DNA of 64,000 nt from Leishmania martiniquensis (Eukaryota > Euglenozoa > Kinetoplastea > Trypanosomatida > Trypanosomatidae), in NCBI RefSeq assembly GCF_017916325.1, contig NC_090165.1, positions 62,001 through 126,000 on the forward strand, written 5' to 3'. Positions 9,533 through 19,267 of this stretch are shown piece by piece. The position numbers and the translations under genes were made by a program. The notes beneath the pieces are model-generated. The model searched no databases. It was not told the origin of the DNA and worked only from the letters and a program-made list of their open reading frames with translations. The stretch's first letter is position 1; the number at the start of each line of letters is the position of its first letter.

Positions 9533-11302
9533 TCACAGAAAGTGGCTGAACCTTTCCATGCAGGAGCGGCTGATCTCGTCTCCGCGACGGCGGAAGAGCT
9601 CCTCGAAGAAATTTACCACGTCAAGCTCCACCTCAGCCGACGGACGATCCAGGCGCCGGCCAGACGTGACCAAGTACGGGGCGACCACGTAATGAGATGG
9701 CGGCGCGGCCGAAGCGTCGCTGGTGGCACTCCCAGGAAGCGTAGTAGCCGCCAGATCACTGCGCACGGGAATAAGTCCCAGCACCTCTACTAGCGATTGC
9801 AGCTCCTCTTGTGTCAGCGTGCCGACGAGTGGGGCTGCCAGCTCTACATGCGCTGTGGGCATCACGCGAGGATCGTCGGCCAGAAGGGTGGAGTAGGTTG
9901 CGTACCATGCGTCCATGGCCAACGCGGCTAGCTCCTCGCGGACCTCTTCCACAGGGTCGAAGACGAACTCGCCTTCGCCACCCGCGGTACGCGCGCCATC
10001 GTGCTGAGAGATGGCGATGCCCCGGTCACCCTCCGCGGAGGGCACGACGCTGGCCGGGGCGGTTCCGCCACTGCCCACCTGAAGGGCCACAAAGGACGGG
10101 TAGAGCGGGCTCTCTCGCTCGACAGGCGTCAGCTTCCCGCCGTGCCACCGTGTCGGGCACACTTGCGGGCCGGTCCCACGTCTTCCGGTGCGAAGACCGA
10201 GTGCCTTTGCCTGCAGCTTATGGGAGGCGTTCAGTGCCAGGGCGAACTCGAAGTCACGGGATGCCTCGAAGAGCTCTGCATCGAGCGCCAGAAGCTGGCG
10301 CTGCCGGTGACGGCGCGCCTGTAGCCGCATCAGCGTGCTGCCGCCATCGCTGAGAACCTCTGTCCGCATGTTCAGGCACACAGGCACGCGCAGCAGCGTT
10401 GGGTTCATAGCATCGGGAGCGACGCGCATGCAGCTGCTCCACAACACCCACATACGGTTCTGATCGTCCGTCTTCAAGTACAGAATGAGGCGCCACAGGC
10501 GCTTCTTCTCGGTGGCGTAGAAGCGATCTGCGATGCTCTCGCACAGCTGCGTCACCTGCTTCTTGGTTTCGTCAGCGACGAGGGTCTCTTCGCTGAGGTA
10601 CGGTGCTCCATCAAAGGTGGCAGCTCGACTTGCAAGCGGAACGGCGTAATCTGTCAGTCGGCAGCGATTTGTGCGGCGGTAGACCGTCGTAATATACGGG
10701 GTCCATACCACCTGCAGCTGAAAGTTGTGCCGGCTGGATCCCTCGCCTTTGGGGCGGACAAACTTCTGCAGCACTCCGTCCGGCTTGCGCTTCTGGTCAA
10801 AGAGAAAGCTGTGCAGCGTGTCGGCCGTGAAGAACTCTATATAGGTGAGCTGCTGATCGGCGTAATCGTGTGTCTTCAGCTGCTGCGGCGTCAGCACCGC
10901 CTTCCATTCCTCTTCCACGTTGACGCTAGTGTGGAAGAACTGTGCAACGATGTCGCAGCCCTTCACAGATTCGGCGAAGCGGGTGTACATCGTCTGCGCA
11001 TCGAGCATCGGCCCCGGTCGCTTCACAACCTCATTATTTTTGTGATCGTACGTGTACCATGCGCGGGGGAAGTTGTGGTCGAACACGACCGTGTCAGGCA
11101 AAAGCACCGCCGACATGGAATGCTCCCTGCCCTTGACGTTTTTGTGCAGGTGCTGGTAGAGATGGGCGCACAGGCCGTCACACTCCGCTGGGTGCTGCTT
11201 TGCCCAATTCTTCGTGTACGCGACAAGGATCCCAGAGGGAGATTCGAAGCCGCGCTCACATCGCGGTGCGCCCGCCGGGATCGGCGCCAACGTCGGCCTC
11301 AT
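9533..11302 (-). CDS. Conserved-looking protein of unknown function
   Basis: From MRPTLAPIPAG the product is 589 residues; the frame extends upstream to 11626 but that portion is low-complexity Ser/Pro sequence and probably UTR. The first ~350 residues look like folded globular protein with many Trp, Tyr and Phe (NFPRAWYTYDHK, LQVVWTPYITTVY, RLWRLILYLKTDDQ, MWVLWSSCMRV). The last 200 residues are more polar with a Gly/Ala-rich linker, ending in a helical acidic-basic segment (VVNFFEELFRRRGDE). No signal peptide, membrane segment, zinc motif or nucleotide-binding motif is visible. I cannot place it in a named family. TGA is the stop. Confidence 0.8.
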   Translation of the reverse strand: MRPTLAPIPAGAPRCERGFESPSGILVAYTKNWAKQHPAECDGLCAHLYQHLHKNVKGREHSMSAVLLPDTVVFDHNFPRAWYTYDHKNNEVVKRPGPMLDAQTMYTRFAESVKGCDIVAQFFHTSVNVEEEWKAVLTPQQLKTHDYADQQLTYIEFFTADTLHSFLFDQKRKPDGVLQKFVRPKGEGSSRHNFQLQVVWTPYITTVYRRTNRCRLTDYAVPLASRAATFDGAPYLSEETLVADETKKQVTQLCESIADRFYATEKKRLWRLILYLKTDDQNRMWVLWSSCMRVAPDAMNPTLLRVPVCLNMRTEVLSDGGSTLMRLQARRHRQRQLLALDAELFEASRDFEFALALNASHKLQAKALGLRTGRRGTGPQVCPTRWHGGKLTPVERESPLYPSFVALQVGSGGTAPASVVPSAEGDRGIAISQHDGARTAGGEGEFVFDPVEEVREELAALAMDAWYATYSTLLADDPRVMPTAHVELAAPLVGTLTQEELQSLVEVLGLIPVRSDLAATTLPGSATSDASAAPPSHYVVAPYLVTSGRRLDRPSAEVELDVVNFFEELFRRRGDEISRSCMERFSHFL

Positions 11303-12205
11303 ACTATGGCAATACGCTCTGAGTGTATGCACCGGTGTGGAGGGGGGCGTGGCGCTTGCCAGCGAAGAGAGAAGACGCAGAGAGCACACGCCCACTTCGA
11401 AGAAGAGAGGAGGGGGAGGGAGAGGGGAGGCGAGCTGTATGCCGATTGCTGCGCAGGAGGCCTGTCGTGGGGAAGCAGACGAGGGACTCGCAGCGTCTGT
11501 GGCTACCGATCTGAGGCAGCTGACTGGTATGCTCGGCGTACAAGAGTCTGTTGGGCAGGCGGACCGATCTTGCATCGTATGTTGACAGGTCACCCCACGC
11601 GGAAGGGGGGGCGGGGTGGTAGGCACCGGTCATGGGCAGGAGCGAAGTGCTCGCAGGGCAATGGGTGGGTGCCGCACCCATGGGCGATGGTAGAGAGAGG
11701 CGGAGACGGGTAGCCCGACGATCGAGTTCAGCCCCTCACTCGGTCCCGTATGCGCGGCGTGGTGTTGTGCAGTCCGTCCCTCTCGTAGGAGCACAGGCAG
11801 GAAAGCGGAGGAGAGAGGGAGGCGGCGGGTGCACACGCGCGCACGCGCGCAGAGAGAGGGAAGAGAGAGAGAGCCACAAAGGGTAAAGGGGAGGAAAGGG
11901 CAACAGACACACCGCTCAACGAGACACACACGCGCCACCACAGACAGAAAGGTACACACACACACAGAGAAAAGTGCGGAGAGAAGAGAACCAAACGGAG
12001 AGCATAAAGGCGTTTGTATGGGAGAGCCAAGGGGGAAAAAAAGACGGAGTCTCAGCGGAAACATCGACGCCACGCCCTGCAGACTCGGGGTCACACGCTC
12101 GAGCATGCAGGCGCGCGCCACCACACATTCGGGGGAAGAGGTGAGGGGACGGGTGCAGCGGACGATGGGCACGAACGCAGCTAGTGTAGGCCTTGGCCGC
12201 GCTGC
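11303..12205. other. Spacer between PAN2 and the 9533-11302 gene
   Basis: No gene supported. Contains an alternating purine/pyrimidine tract at about 11829-11851 and a long GA-rich plus-strand stretch (11852-11920), which reads as a strong polypyrimidine tract on the gene strand and is probably part of the acceptor region for the next gene downstream. Confidence 0.5.
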
Positions 12206-15200
12206 CTACCGCTCCATGGACTTGCGCACCGCCTCCAGCACTTCGCTGGCAGTGGGGGCGTCGCTGTCACCATCCTCGTCGTCCTCGTCGCCTTCGGTCG
12301 CAGCAGCAGCAGCAGCCATGTCAAATGCGTCCTCGTCCTTGTCATCCTCCGCGACGGTGTTCACCATCTTCTCAAGTACGGGCGAGCCCATCACGGACAC
12401 CGGGGGAGTCTGCGGGGTGTCACGAAACAACGACTTCGTATCGGGCACGTACCAACTCGTCTCAGCACCCTTTGCCATGAGATGGTCCAACACGCTTTCG
12501 AAGGCGCCCTCGCTCTTGAGCTGCTGGTACTTGCGGTAAAGACGCAGCGACGTGCGGGCATCTTCGATGGAGTCATGCTCGTCCTCCTGCACGCTCTCAC
12601 CAAGCACGTGGTATGCCAGGAAGCGCAGCGAGAGGTAACGGGAGCCCGGCTTGTGGAAGATCTCAAGCGTGTCGATAATCTGCTTGCGCGGCACGGTGAT
12701 GTTGCAGACGCGAAAGTCCTGTGCGAGGCCGTGGCCGACAAAGACAACACCGCCGTCAACCAACGCGCGCAGCTTCAGGTACGTCGACTTGAGCGACGTC
12801 AGGCTCTTGGACGACTCGAGCGGGTCGAGGTCACCGGGGTGGATGCCGCTGTACTGCGTCACGTAGTCCTCGATCTCCTCCGGGACGTGCACGTAATCGT
12901 CCATGATCGTGCGCTCATCGCCGTCCTCGCTGCTCAGAATGCAGCTCACACGGGCAAGGCCCATGTGCGGCTTGCGCTGCGACACGTAGAACATGTCATT
13001 CCCCTCGTCGCGGCTTGCCCACTTTAGGACTACATACTCAGCGTCGATAGCGACGAGATCACCAGCCTTGATATCTGTGTACGAGGACAAGGGCGATTTG
13101 AAGGCCTGCTTCGCCGGATCCCGCAGCAGCGGACGCGACAGCACATCGTTTGTGAGCAAGGGGCCAAGCAAGTGCCACAGGTTCGGCGCGCGAGTGTCGT
13201 CCAGGCGGGCGTACGGCGGCGTGGTGAGGTTGTCCAGAGCGTAGAAGGTTATGACAGCCGAGTAGGAGCGCAAGGCAGGCACCAGGCGCTCCAGCTCTTG
13301 CATCTTCATCGGCGCCGTCACGCGGTAGTCGTTCACGAGTGAAAAGCTGTCATCCTTGATGCGCTGCTGGCTGACGAAGTTTCCTGTGTCCTCCACATCA
13401 TCGGCAAGGTGTACAATATTGCTGTTCAGCACATAGTTGTAGTCCTCCTTGCCCGCGCGCGATATCTTGAGGCTTGTTGGCGGTTTCAGGTTGCTGTGCT
13501 CCGGGTTCAGCAGCAGAACAATGATGGGCGGCAGCCGCTTGATCTGTACCTGATCCTTGTACCCCTCCAGCTGCTTCAGCAGGTGCTGCAGGCCCTCATC
13601 CACCTTCAGCGCGGAGCCTGGCACCTCCCAATAAAAGCGCGGCTCGATGTGCACGCGGCCGTTCGACGTGAACTCGGTGCCAAAGAGGGCAGCGATGGCG
13701 CCCTCGTACTCAGGCGGTGACTCGTAGTTAAGGAAGGGGTAGGCCTTCTGGTCCTGCAGATCCCTGTGCAACGTCTCCAGCACGAGTCGCTGCGCCAAGT
13801 GCATCTTCGCTACCGCGTCATCGCGGTTCTTGGGCCGCTGGAACACGCCGGTGTTGGTGAAGGCGCGAATCTGTCGCATCGTCCGAATCAAGTGTGCCAC
13901 CGGTACAATCGGCGGCAGCGCCTCACCCTTCATCCCCAGCACGCTCGCCGACGTCGTCAGCATGTTGGCAAAGACAAAGGCTATCTCGCATGTCATGCAG
14001 AACTCGCGCTTGCAGATGTGCCGCAGGATGACCTTGCGAATGGGGAACTCGGGTGGCTGACACAAATAGAGCGACTGCAGGAGCGGCGTGATCCAGCACT
14101 CAGGAAAGCTGTTGTCGATGCCCACAACCCGCTGCGCGATCTCGTTGTAGCTGCGCCAGTCCAGCTTGTGCTGCACGCTGTAGCACACCTGCAGGGAGTC
14201 CTCCATGGGGCTGTACTCGCCGCCGCCAACACCACGCGTGGACTTATGCTTGCGCTTCATATCCTTGCGCAGCTCGAGCAGCGTTTCCTGTGCACATGCC
14301 GGGTCGTCGCCGAGCTGCGTGTTGAAGGGGTATGGGTTTGGCAAGAGGGAGCTGAGCTTATCCTTTGGGTCTGGCAGGCAGCTATCTGCCCGCATCAGCC
14401 CCCACTCGTTCGGCACAATACTGTGCGACTCGTAGTTGACGCACCGCAGCTTCTGCGGCACGGTGAGGATCATGTAATGCTCCTCAGGCCAGTTCGAGGC
14501 GAGGGTGCCGAGGTCGGCCGAGTCGTCGAAGCCATCCGCGATGTTCGGCTCCTCCCAGCTGTGGTGGTAGACTGGGTGCTTCGGTCGCACTGGCTGGACA
14601 AACGTGGACATGACGTAGTCGTCTCGCGTGGCGGGATGGGCGAGGGCGTAGAAGGTGCCCTTGTCGTTGCCGATGGCGGCGCACATGTTGGATGGGGAGA
14701 CAGCCACGGCGGTGCAGCTGCCTTCGCTCAGTGGACTTGACGAGAACACCGGCTTCTCCTGGTCCAGCTGGATAATGTGGAAGCCGCCGGGCGACAGCAG
14801 AAAGGCGCGGTCGCTCGATAGCCCGAAGCCGTCCTGGTAGCGGCGCATCTGCGTCACATTCCCAGACGGGATGTCCTGAATCGTTGACACCGCCTCCGAC
14901 ATCTTTCGTACATCGAACACCTTCACAAAGGACGTCGCAGAGCGCTCCGAGTAGGCCGCCATCACGGTGTTGTCGAAGACCTCCAGTGCCATGACGCGGT
15001 TTCGCGACAGGGCAGCCTGACCGACTACGCTAAGGTCCGACGCGCTGCGCACGCACACGGCGCCAGAGGCGCTCCCGGTGGCCACCCACCTGTCGCACTG
15101 CTTCAGCGCCACCACCGTCGCCTCTACCGGAACGGTTAGCTGGTCCGTCTCCTCGTTGTTGAGAATCAGCCGCGTCAGGCCGGCGTTGCCAGTGTAGAAC

Positions 15201-15592
15201 ATCGCGCCGGTGTTGTTGTTCGCCTGGAAGAGGTCAATGTAGTTCTGCACGGCGGTCGGCTGCGGCAGGCACATCATTAGCACCCCACCGCGCTTGTACC
15301 CACGGATCACCTCCCGGTCCGCCACCGTCACCATCCGCTCGCCACCCATGTTGAGGAAGAAAATGCTCGCGGCGGGGCGGCTGCAAACGGAAAAAGAGGA
15401 GTAGTTCACCCATGCCGAGGCTTCTCCCTGGCCCTGCGACTGCAGGGAGAAGCTCATGAGCATGCCGAAGGCGTCGCAGACCCAAAGCAGCTCCACATCG
15501 GGGTCGAACTCCACCGCTGTGATGGCCCCGACGGATGCCGTGGCGTCGCCGCGGAACTTCCACGGTGCGCTTCCTTGCGAGCTGAGACTCAT
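12206..15592 (-). CDS. PAN2: PAN2, poly(A)-nuclease deadenylation complex catalytic subunit
   Basis: Catalytic subunit of the PAN2-PAN3 deadenylase that trims mRNA poly(A) tails in the cytoplasm. The 1128-residue product has the family's order: N-terminal WD40-like beta-propeller (about 1-330), linker, a ubiquitin-hydrolase-like domain (about 450-800) and a C-terminal DEDDh exonuclease. The exonuclease motifs are complete: D-x-E in AIDAEYVVL (about 846-848), the second Asp in HGLAQDFRV (about 952) and H-D-S-x-x-D in HDSIEDA (about 1004), so the enzyme should be active. The ubiquitin-hydrolase-like part has NSFPECWITPLLQSLY instead of the catalytic-Cys signature, consistent with the inactive domain found in PAN2 generally. 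The C-terminal tail after the nuclease is acidic (DDKDEDAFD, EGDEDDEDGD). Start at MSLSSQ is preferred because a splice acceptor lies 30 nt upstream and inside the longer open frame (15622). Confidence 0.95.
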   Translation of the reverse strand: MSLSSQGSAPWKFRGDATASVGAITAVEFDPDVELLWVCDAFGMLMSFSLQSQGQGEASAWVNYSSFSVCSRPAASIFFLNMGGERMVTVADREVIRGYKRGGVLMMCLPQPTAVQNYIDLFQANNNTGAMFYTGNAGLTRLILNNEETDQLTVPVEATVVALKQCDRWVATGSASGAVCVRSASDLSVVGQAALSRNRVMALEVFDNTVMAAYSERSATSFVKVFDVRKMSEAVSTIQDIPSGNVTQMRRYQDGFGLSSDRAFLLSPGGFHIIQLDQEKPVFSSSPLSEGSCTAVAVSPSNMCAAIGNDKGTFYALAHPATRDDYVMSTFVQPVRPKHPVYHHSWEEPNIADGFDDSADLGTLASNWPEEHYMILTVPQKLRCVNYESHSIVPNEWGLMRADSCLPDPKDKLSSLLPNPYPFNTQLGDDPACAQETLLELRKDMKRKHKSTRGVGGGEYSPMEDSLQVCYSVQHKLDWRSYNEIAQRVVGIDNSFPECWITPLLQSLYLCQPPEFPIRKVILRHICKREFCMTCEIAFVFANMLTTSASVLGMKGEALPPIVPVAHLIRTMRQIRAFTNTGVFQRPKNRDDAVAKMHLAQRLVLETLHRDLQDQKAYPFLNYESPPEYEGAIAALFGTEFTSNGRVHIEPRFYWEVPGSALKVDEGLQHLLKQLEGYKDQVQIKRLPPIIVLLLNPEHSNLKPPTSLKISRAGKEDYNYVLNSNIVHLADDVEDTGNFVSQQRIKDDSFSLVNDYRVTAPMKMQELERLVPALRSYSAVITFYALDNLTTPPYARLDDTRAPNLWHLLGPLLTNDVLSRPLLRDPAKQAFKSPLSSYTDIKAGDLVAIDAEYVVLKWASRDEGNDMFYVSQRKPHMGLARVSCILSSEDGDERTIMDDYVHVPEEIEDYVTQYSGIHPGDLDPLESSKSLTSLKSTYLKLRALVDGGVVFVGHGLAQDFRVCNITVPRKQIIDTLEIFHKPGSRYLSLRFLAYHVLGESVQEDEHDSIEDARTSLRLYRKYQQLKSEGAFESVLDHLMAKGAETSWYVPDTKSLFRDTPQTPPVSVMGSPVLEKMVNTVAEDDKDEDAFDMAAAAAATEGDEDDEDGDSDAPTASEVLEAVRKSMER

Positions 15593-15660
15593 GGCTCGGC
15601 GGAGTGGCAACGCGCAACGCACCTGTGGCCAAAAGAAAATTGAAAGAGGAAAAGAGGGTG
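15593..15660 (-). promoter_or_regulatory. Probable trans-splice acceptor for PAN2
   Basis: On the gene strand a pyrimidine-rich run (about 15660-15628) is followed by CACAG, with the AG at 15623-15622, about 30 nt before the ATG. This is a textbook spliced-leader acceptor and argues against the ATG ten codons further upstream. Confidence 0.6.
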
Positions 15661-16996
15661 AGATATCGCTGAGCGCGCGGCTGCCGTCGCTGTGAAGGCG
15701 AAACGAGGGGCAGAGCGGCGTTTAGGCTGGCAGTCACTCTGGCACTGGCACACACGTGAGGATACACGGCCGCGCTGTTGGCTATAGTGCTCCGTACGCC
15801 AGCAACCCTCGCTCGATGAAGCCTGCCCCTTCCGCAGCGGCAAAAAGGTACGCGTTCGGCTTTACACCGCTCTTCCGGCTCAACGGCCCGACGCGGCACC
15901 ACACCACAGAGAGAGAGCAACAATAACCTTTGCCGCTGTCTCGACTGCACCCTCAAGTCGCGCCTTCCGCTCCCTTTTCACTTTCCCTCTCTCTCTATGT
16001 GTGCGTGTGTATGTGAGTGTGAGTGGAATTCGCTCGGTTCCACGCTGCCTTCGTCCCCCTCTCAAGTGCGTCCCCTCACCCCTTCGTGCGGACGATACTC
16101 CGGTGCACTTCGGGGCGTGCCTGGTGTGCGTATCAACGCAGACGAGGTTCAAAGAAGCGTGAGCACTGAGGGGGTGGGGGAGGGAAAGAGGTATGGGTGT
16201 ACGCGTTGAGGGAGCAAGAGAAGGGCAAAGGTACCGTCGCACGAACTAATTGGTTGTGGCGCGTGTTGTACCCGTGACTAACCTTTCCCGGCACCGGCGC
16301 CGCCCGAGTTGAGGAGCGACAGTGATGATCGGTGCCGGAATGCCGTGAGCAACAGGGGCGCCCGATCAGGCGTAGAACGTCCCACATGCAGCGCAGAGCA
16401 TGAGATTGCAGAGAAGGTGAAGTGCGTCTAAAGTATCGAGAGGAATGAGTGAAGTCGCACGTGAGGAGCGCACATACGCTCGCCGACGCCGACTCATGAT
16501 CGCCCATATCTCCATCCCCTGATCCGCCTCCGCCCACAGGGGCAGAAGATGTCCCCTGTGTCTGTGTCACTCCAGGGGCATCACTTCAAGTCTCACAGCG
16601 TATGGTCATTAATGCGTGTGCCACCGAAGGGGAGGGGGGAGGGGTGGCTCTCTCTCGGTGAGCCCGTGCGCTGGCGTAGGCGGTTCTGTTCTTGATTTAA
16701 GTTTCCGTGCAAAGCGCGGAGAAGGCACAGACACGTGTACATCACCATAGTAGGGCGGCACGGCGGGTGCGGACAGACAAAAATGGCCTCTTGTGCAGCC
16801 CGCCGAGGAGTGCAGCAGCAGTGATACAAGCAAAGGCGTGCGCACCGCCGCATCACGCACAGAACAGCGAAGCGGTGCCGACCCGCCACAGAGAGTCACA
16901 TGGAGAGAGCAGGGAGTGTGATTCCGCAGAATGACTGTCTGCTACACAGCTGCGAGGCCTGACGGTATTGCTCAACGCCGCTTTTTCTGTCGCGCG
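15593..16996. other. Spacer between C2H2 gene and PAN2
   Basis: Apart from the PAN2 acceptor nothing gene-like is seen in 1.4 kb. It has a CT-rich plus-strand run near 15976-15997, G-rich stretches at about 16165-16190 and 16628-16645, and no persuasive open frame on the gene strand. Confidence 0.5.
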
Positions 16997-19267
16997 CTAA
17001 GACTCAGTGGCGTCCTTCGATGGCAATTTCTTACGCCGAGTTACCTTACGCGGTGTTGGTGTAGCCGATGCGGCGGATGCCGTCGCCATGCTGCCAGAGG
17101 CGGGAGTGCTGGTGTCGGGCACCTGTGCAGCAGCAGCGCTGACTCCACCCCCCGCAGCAGACGCCGACGCAGGGGTTAGAAAGTTGCGGACAGGTGCGAT
17201 GGCGCTCTTGCCGTGGTGTCGGACGGCGTGTTCATGCAGCGACTCGTGGTCGAGGAAGTGTCGCTGGCAGTCTGGGCACTCAACGGAAGACTGAAGCCCC
17301 AAATCTTTGAGGGTGAAATTCTTGTGAAGCGTGTCGATGTGCTGCTCCAACGACGGAATGTCACGAAACTCGCGCTTGCAAGCGGGGCAGGGGTACAGGC
17401 GAGCGACGATGTCGTGCTTAGACTCTGTGTGCGCGTAGAGTGACGATGCATTGGAAAAGCCTCGCTCACACGCGTTGCACCAGAATCGCGTGCGCATTGT
17501 GAACGGCGGCAACGTGGAGAACCGCGGAGGCGGCGCTGTCTGCGGTGCAGTGGTGCCAAGTGGCTGCACTTCCCCAGAGGCAGTCTGCCCCCCAAAGATT
17601 CTCTTCGGGCTGGCGCAGCCCACAACGCCGTGGGTGCTGCGCATGTGCGCGTCTAATTTGGCGGCGTCGAGGTGACGGTAGGGGCACTGCGGGCATTGGA
17701 ATACGCGACTCTGCCTCTGCTCCTCGATCATTCGCTCCGTTTCATAGGCCGCATCTTCTGCCGGGTGTCGAAAGCGTATGTGTGAGAAGAGAGCAGACGC
17801 CGAGCGGAAGACCTTCTGTCGCTGGATGCAGTGATCGCACCTCACAAGAACCTCAGTGGTCGACGACAACGCGGACAGCGAAGCCGACGCGCCTGGTGGA
17901 GAGGCGGCAGCAGGGCCAGGGCGCGCTGCACATGCCGCGCCGGCGTCGCTATTTGGAACGGCATCCCTCGCAGGGGTAGGAGCAATGGCGCTGGTATGCT
18001 TGCTTTCGAGGTGCTGGAGCAGGTTCAGCTCCGATGCAAAGACGCGGAAACACAGCTCACATGGGAAGAAGCCCTCCGCAAAGGCTACGCTGCTGGTCGG
18101 CGTGATGGCGCTGGCCGCGGAGGAGGCGACACCGGTGGCACTGGACCATGGACTCCGAGTGGAGATGGGGGTGGGGTCCGTTACTTTGGCGCCTTGGCGC
18201 CCTACACTCACGCCCGACTGGCGTATATTCGGCTTCAGTGTCAAGACGTTCGTCTCCTCCACGGTGCGCACGCCGGGCATGCGGCGCATGGGGTAGGCTG
18301 TATCCCCTGGCCCCGCCGCTTTCTGTGTATGGGAAGATGCACCAACCGAGCCTGCGACGCCGCCGCGCAGCGGCGTCCACGAGTTCAAAGTCGCGGTGTC
18401 AGTATCGGGCCCTGTCACGCTTGCAGAAGATGTGCTTGCGTCGCTGCTACCTGCTGCCCGAGGCGCGGTCGTGGGAGGCTGAGGAGCGAGCGACTCCACC
18501 GTGTCGAAGTCGATCTTCGGGTGTTCCTTCGCAACGTGGAGGAGAAAGGCGTCGCGGCTCGGAAAGGCAGCGCACCTGAGGGTGCACCAGTTGCACGTGT
18601 ACATCCCTGAGTCGGAGACGGTGGGCAAGAACGGTCGCAACGCGTCACTCACACTCACTGCACTGGAAAGAGAAACCTCAGCTGGCAGCACCACCTCACT
18701 GCCGGAGGCATCTGCAACGTCCGCGGCGCCTTTCACGAAGAGTGCGTCACGCATCATCTCCGCGCCCTCGAGCGGAGCGCCGGTGACCCGCTCGTACAGG
18801 GCAAGCCGCGCATTGCACAGGCGCGTCCAGTATGCCGCGTCCTGTTCCTTGTGTGTAGAGAGAATGTGGTGCAGCATCTGGCTCATGTGCATGACTCGAG
18901 TGCACATGGGACAGGCAGCGTAGGCCAGCGCGTCATGCGACATCGATGCCGGGGGATCGAAGTGCAGGGGTTTCCCTGCCGACTGGGAGCTCGCCGGCGA
19001 ACCCGCCACACCTGACGCGTACCGCAATGGCGTACGAAGAGTGACACCAGTTAGCCCGCCGCATGTGCAGGCCACACAGGATCCCAAGAGCGGTGATGGC
19101 ACGCTCGACGACGTCGAGCGAGGAGCTGCGGAAGCACCTCTGGACCTTATGCCGCGCACGCAGCCCTCGGCAACGCAGTGGTGCGGAAGCCCAACAGTAG
19201 GGGATACGAGATGCGGCAGACCGCAGCAGCCGTCACTGAGCCGGCGCCACCCTGCCCTTCGCAGCAT
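16997..19267 (-). CDS. Multi-C2H2 zinc finger protein, probably mitochondrial
   Basis: The 756-residue product from MLRRAGWRRL carries eight C2H2 zinc fingers. In order, their first cysteines lie in CPMCTRV, CNWCTLR, CELCFRV, CDHCIQR, CPQCPYR, CNACERG, CPACKRE and CPDCQRH, each followed by a normally spaced H-x3/4-H pair. Fingers 1 and 2 are isolated in the N-terminal half; fingers 3-5 and 6-8 are in the C-terminal half, with Ser/Thr/Ala-rich linkers between. The N-terminus is Arg-rich, lacks acidic residues for about 60 residues and resembles a mitochondrial presequence. In kinetoplastids, mitochondrial C2H2 proteins often belong to RNA editing, processing or mitoribosome assembly complexes, so an RNA-binding role there is a reasonable inference; none of those named subunits is identified here. 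The C-terminal tail is basic (TPRKVTRRKKLPSK). Confidence 0.88.
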   Translation of the reverse strand: MLRRAGWRRLSDGCCGLPHLVSPTVGLPHHCVAEGCVRGIRSRGASAAPRSTSSSVPSPLLGSCVACTCGGLTGVTLRTPLRYASGVAGSPASSQSAGKPLHFDPPASMSHDALAYAACPMCTRVMHMSQMLHHILSTHKEQDAAYWTRLCNARLALYERVTGAPLEGAEMMRDALFVKGAADVADASGSEVVLPAEVSLSSAVSVSDALRPFLPTVSDSGMYTCNWCTLRCAAFPSRDAFLLHVAKEHPKIDFDTVESLAPQPPTTAPRAAGSSDASTSSASVTGPDTDTATLNSWTPLRGGVAGSVGASSHTQKAAGPGDTAYPMRRMPGVRTVEETNVLTLKPNIRQSGVSVGRQGAKVTDPTPISTRSPWSSATGVASSAASAITPTSSVAFAEGFFPCELCFRVFASELNLLQHLESKHTSAIAPTPARDAVPNSDAGAACAARPGPAAASPPGASASLSALSSTTEVLVRCDHCIQRQKVFRSASALFSHIRFRHPAEDAAYETERMIEEQRQSRVFQCPQCPYRHLDAAKLDAHMRSTHGVVGCASPKRIFGGQTASGEVQPLGTTAPQTAPPPRFSTLPPFTMRTRFWCNACERGFSNASSLYAHTESKHDIVARLYPCPACKREFRDIPSLEQHIDTLHKNFTLKDLGLQSSVECPDCQRHFLDHESLHEHAVRHHGKSAIAPVRNFLTPASASAAGGGVSAAAAQVPDTSTPASGSMATASAASATPTPRKVTRRKKLPSKDATES

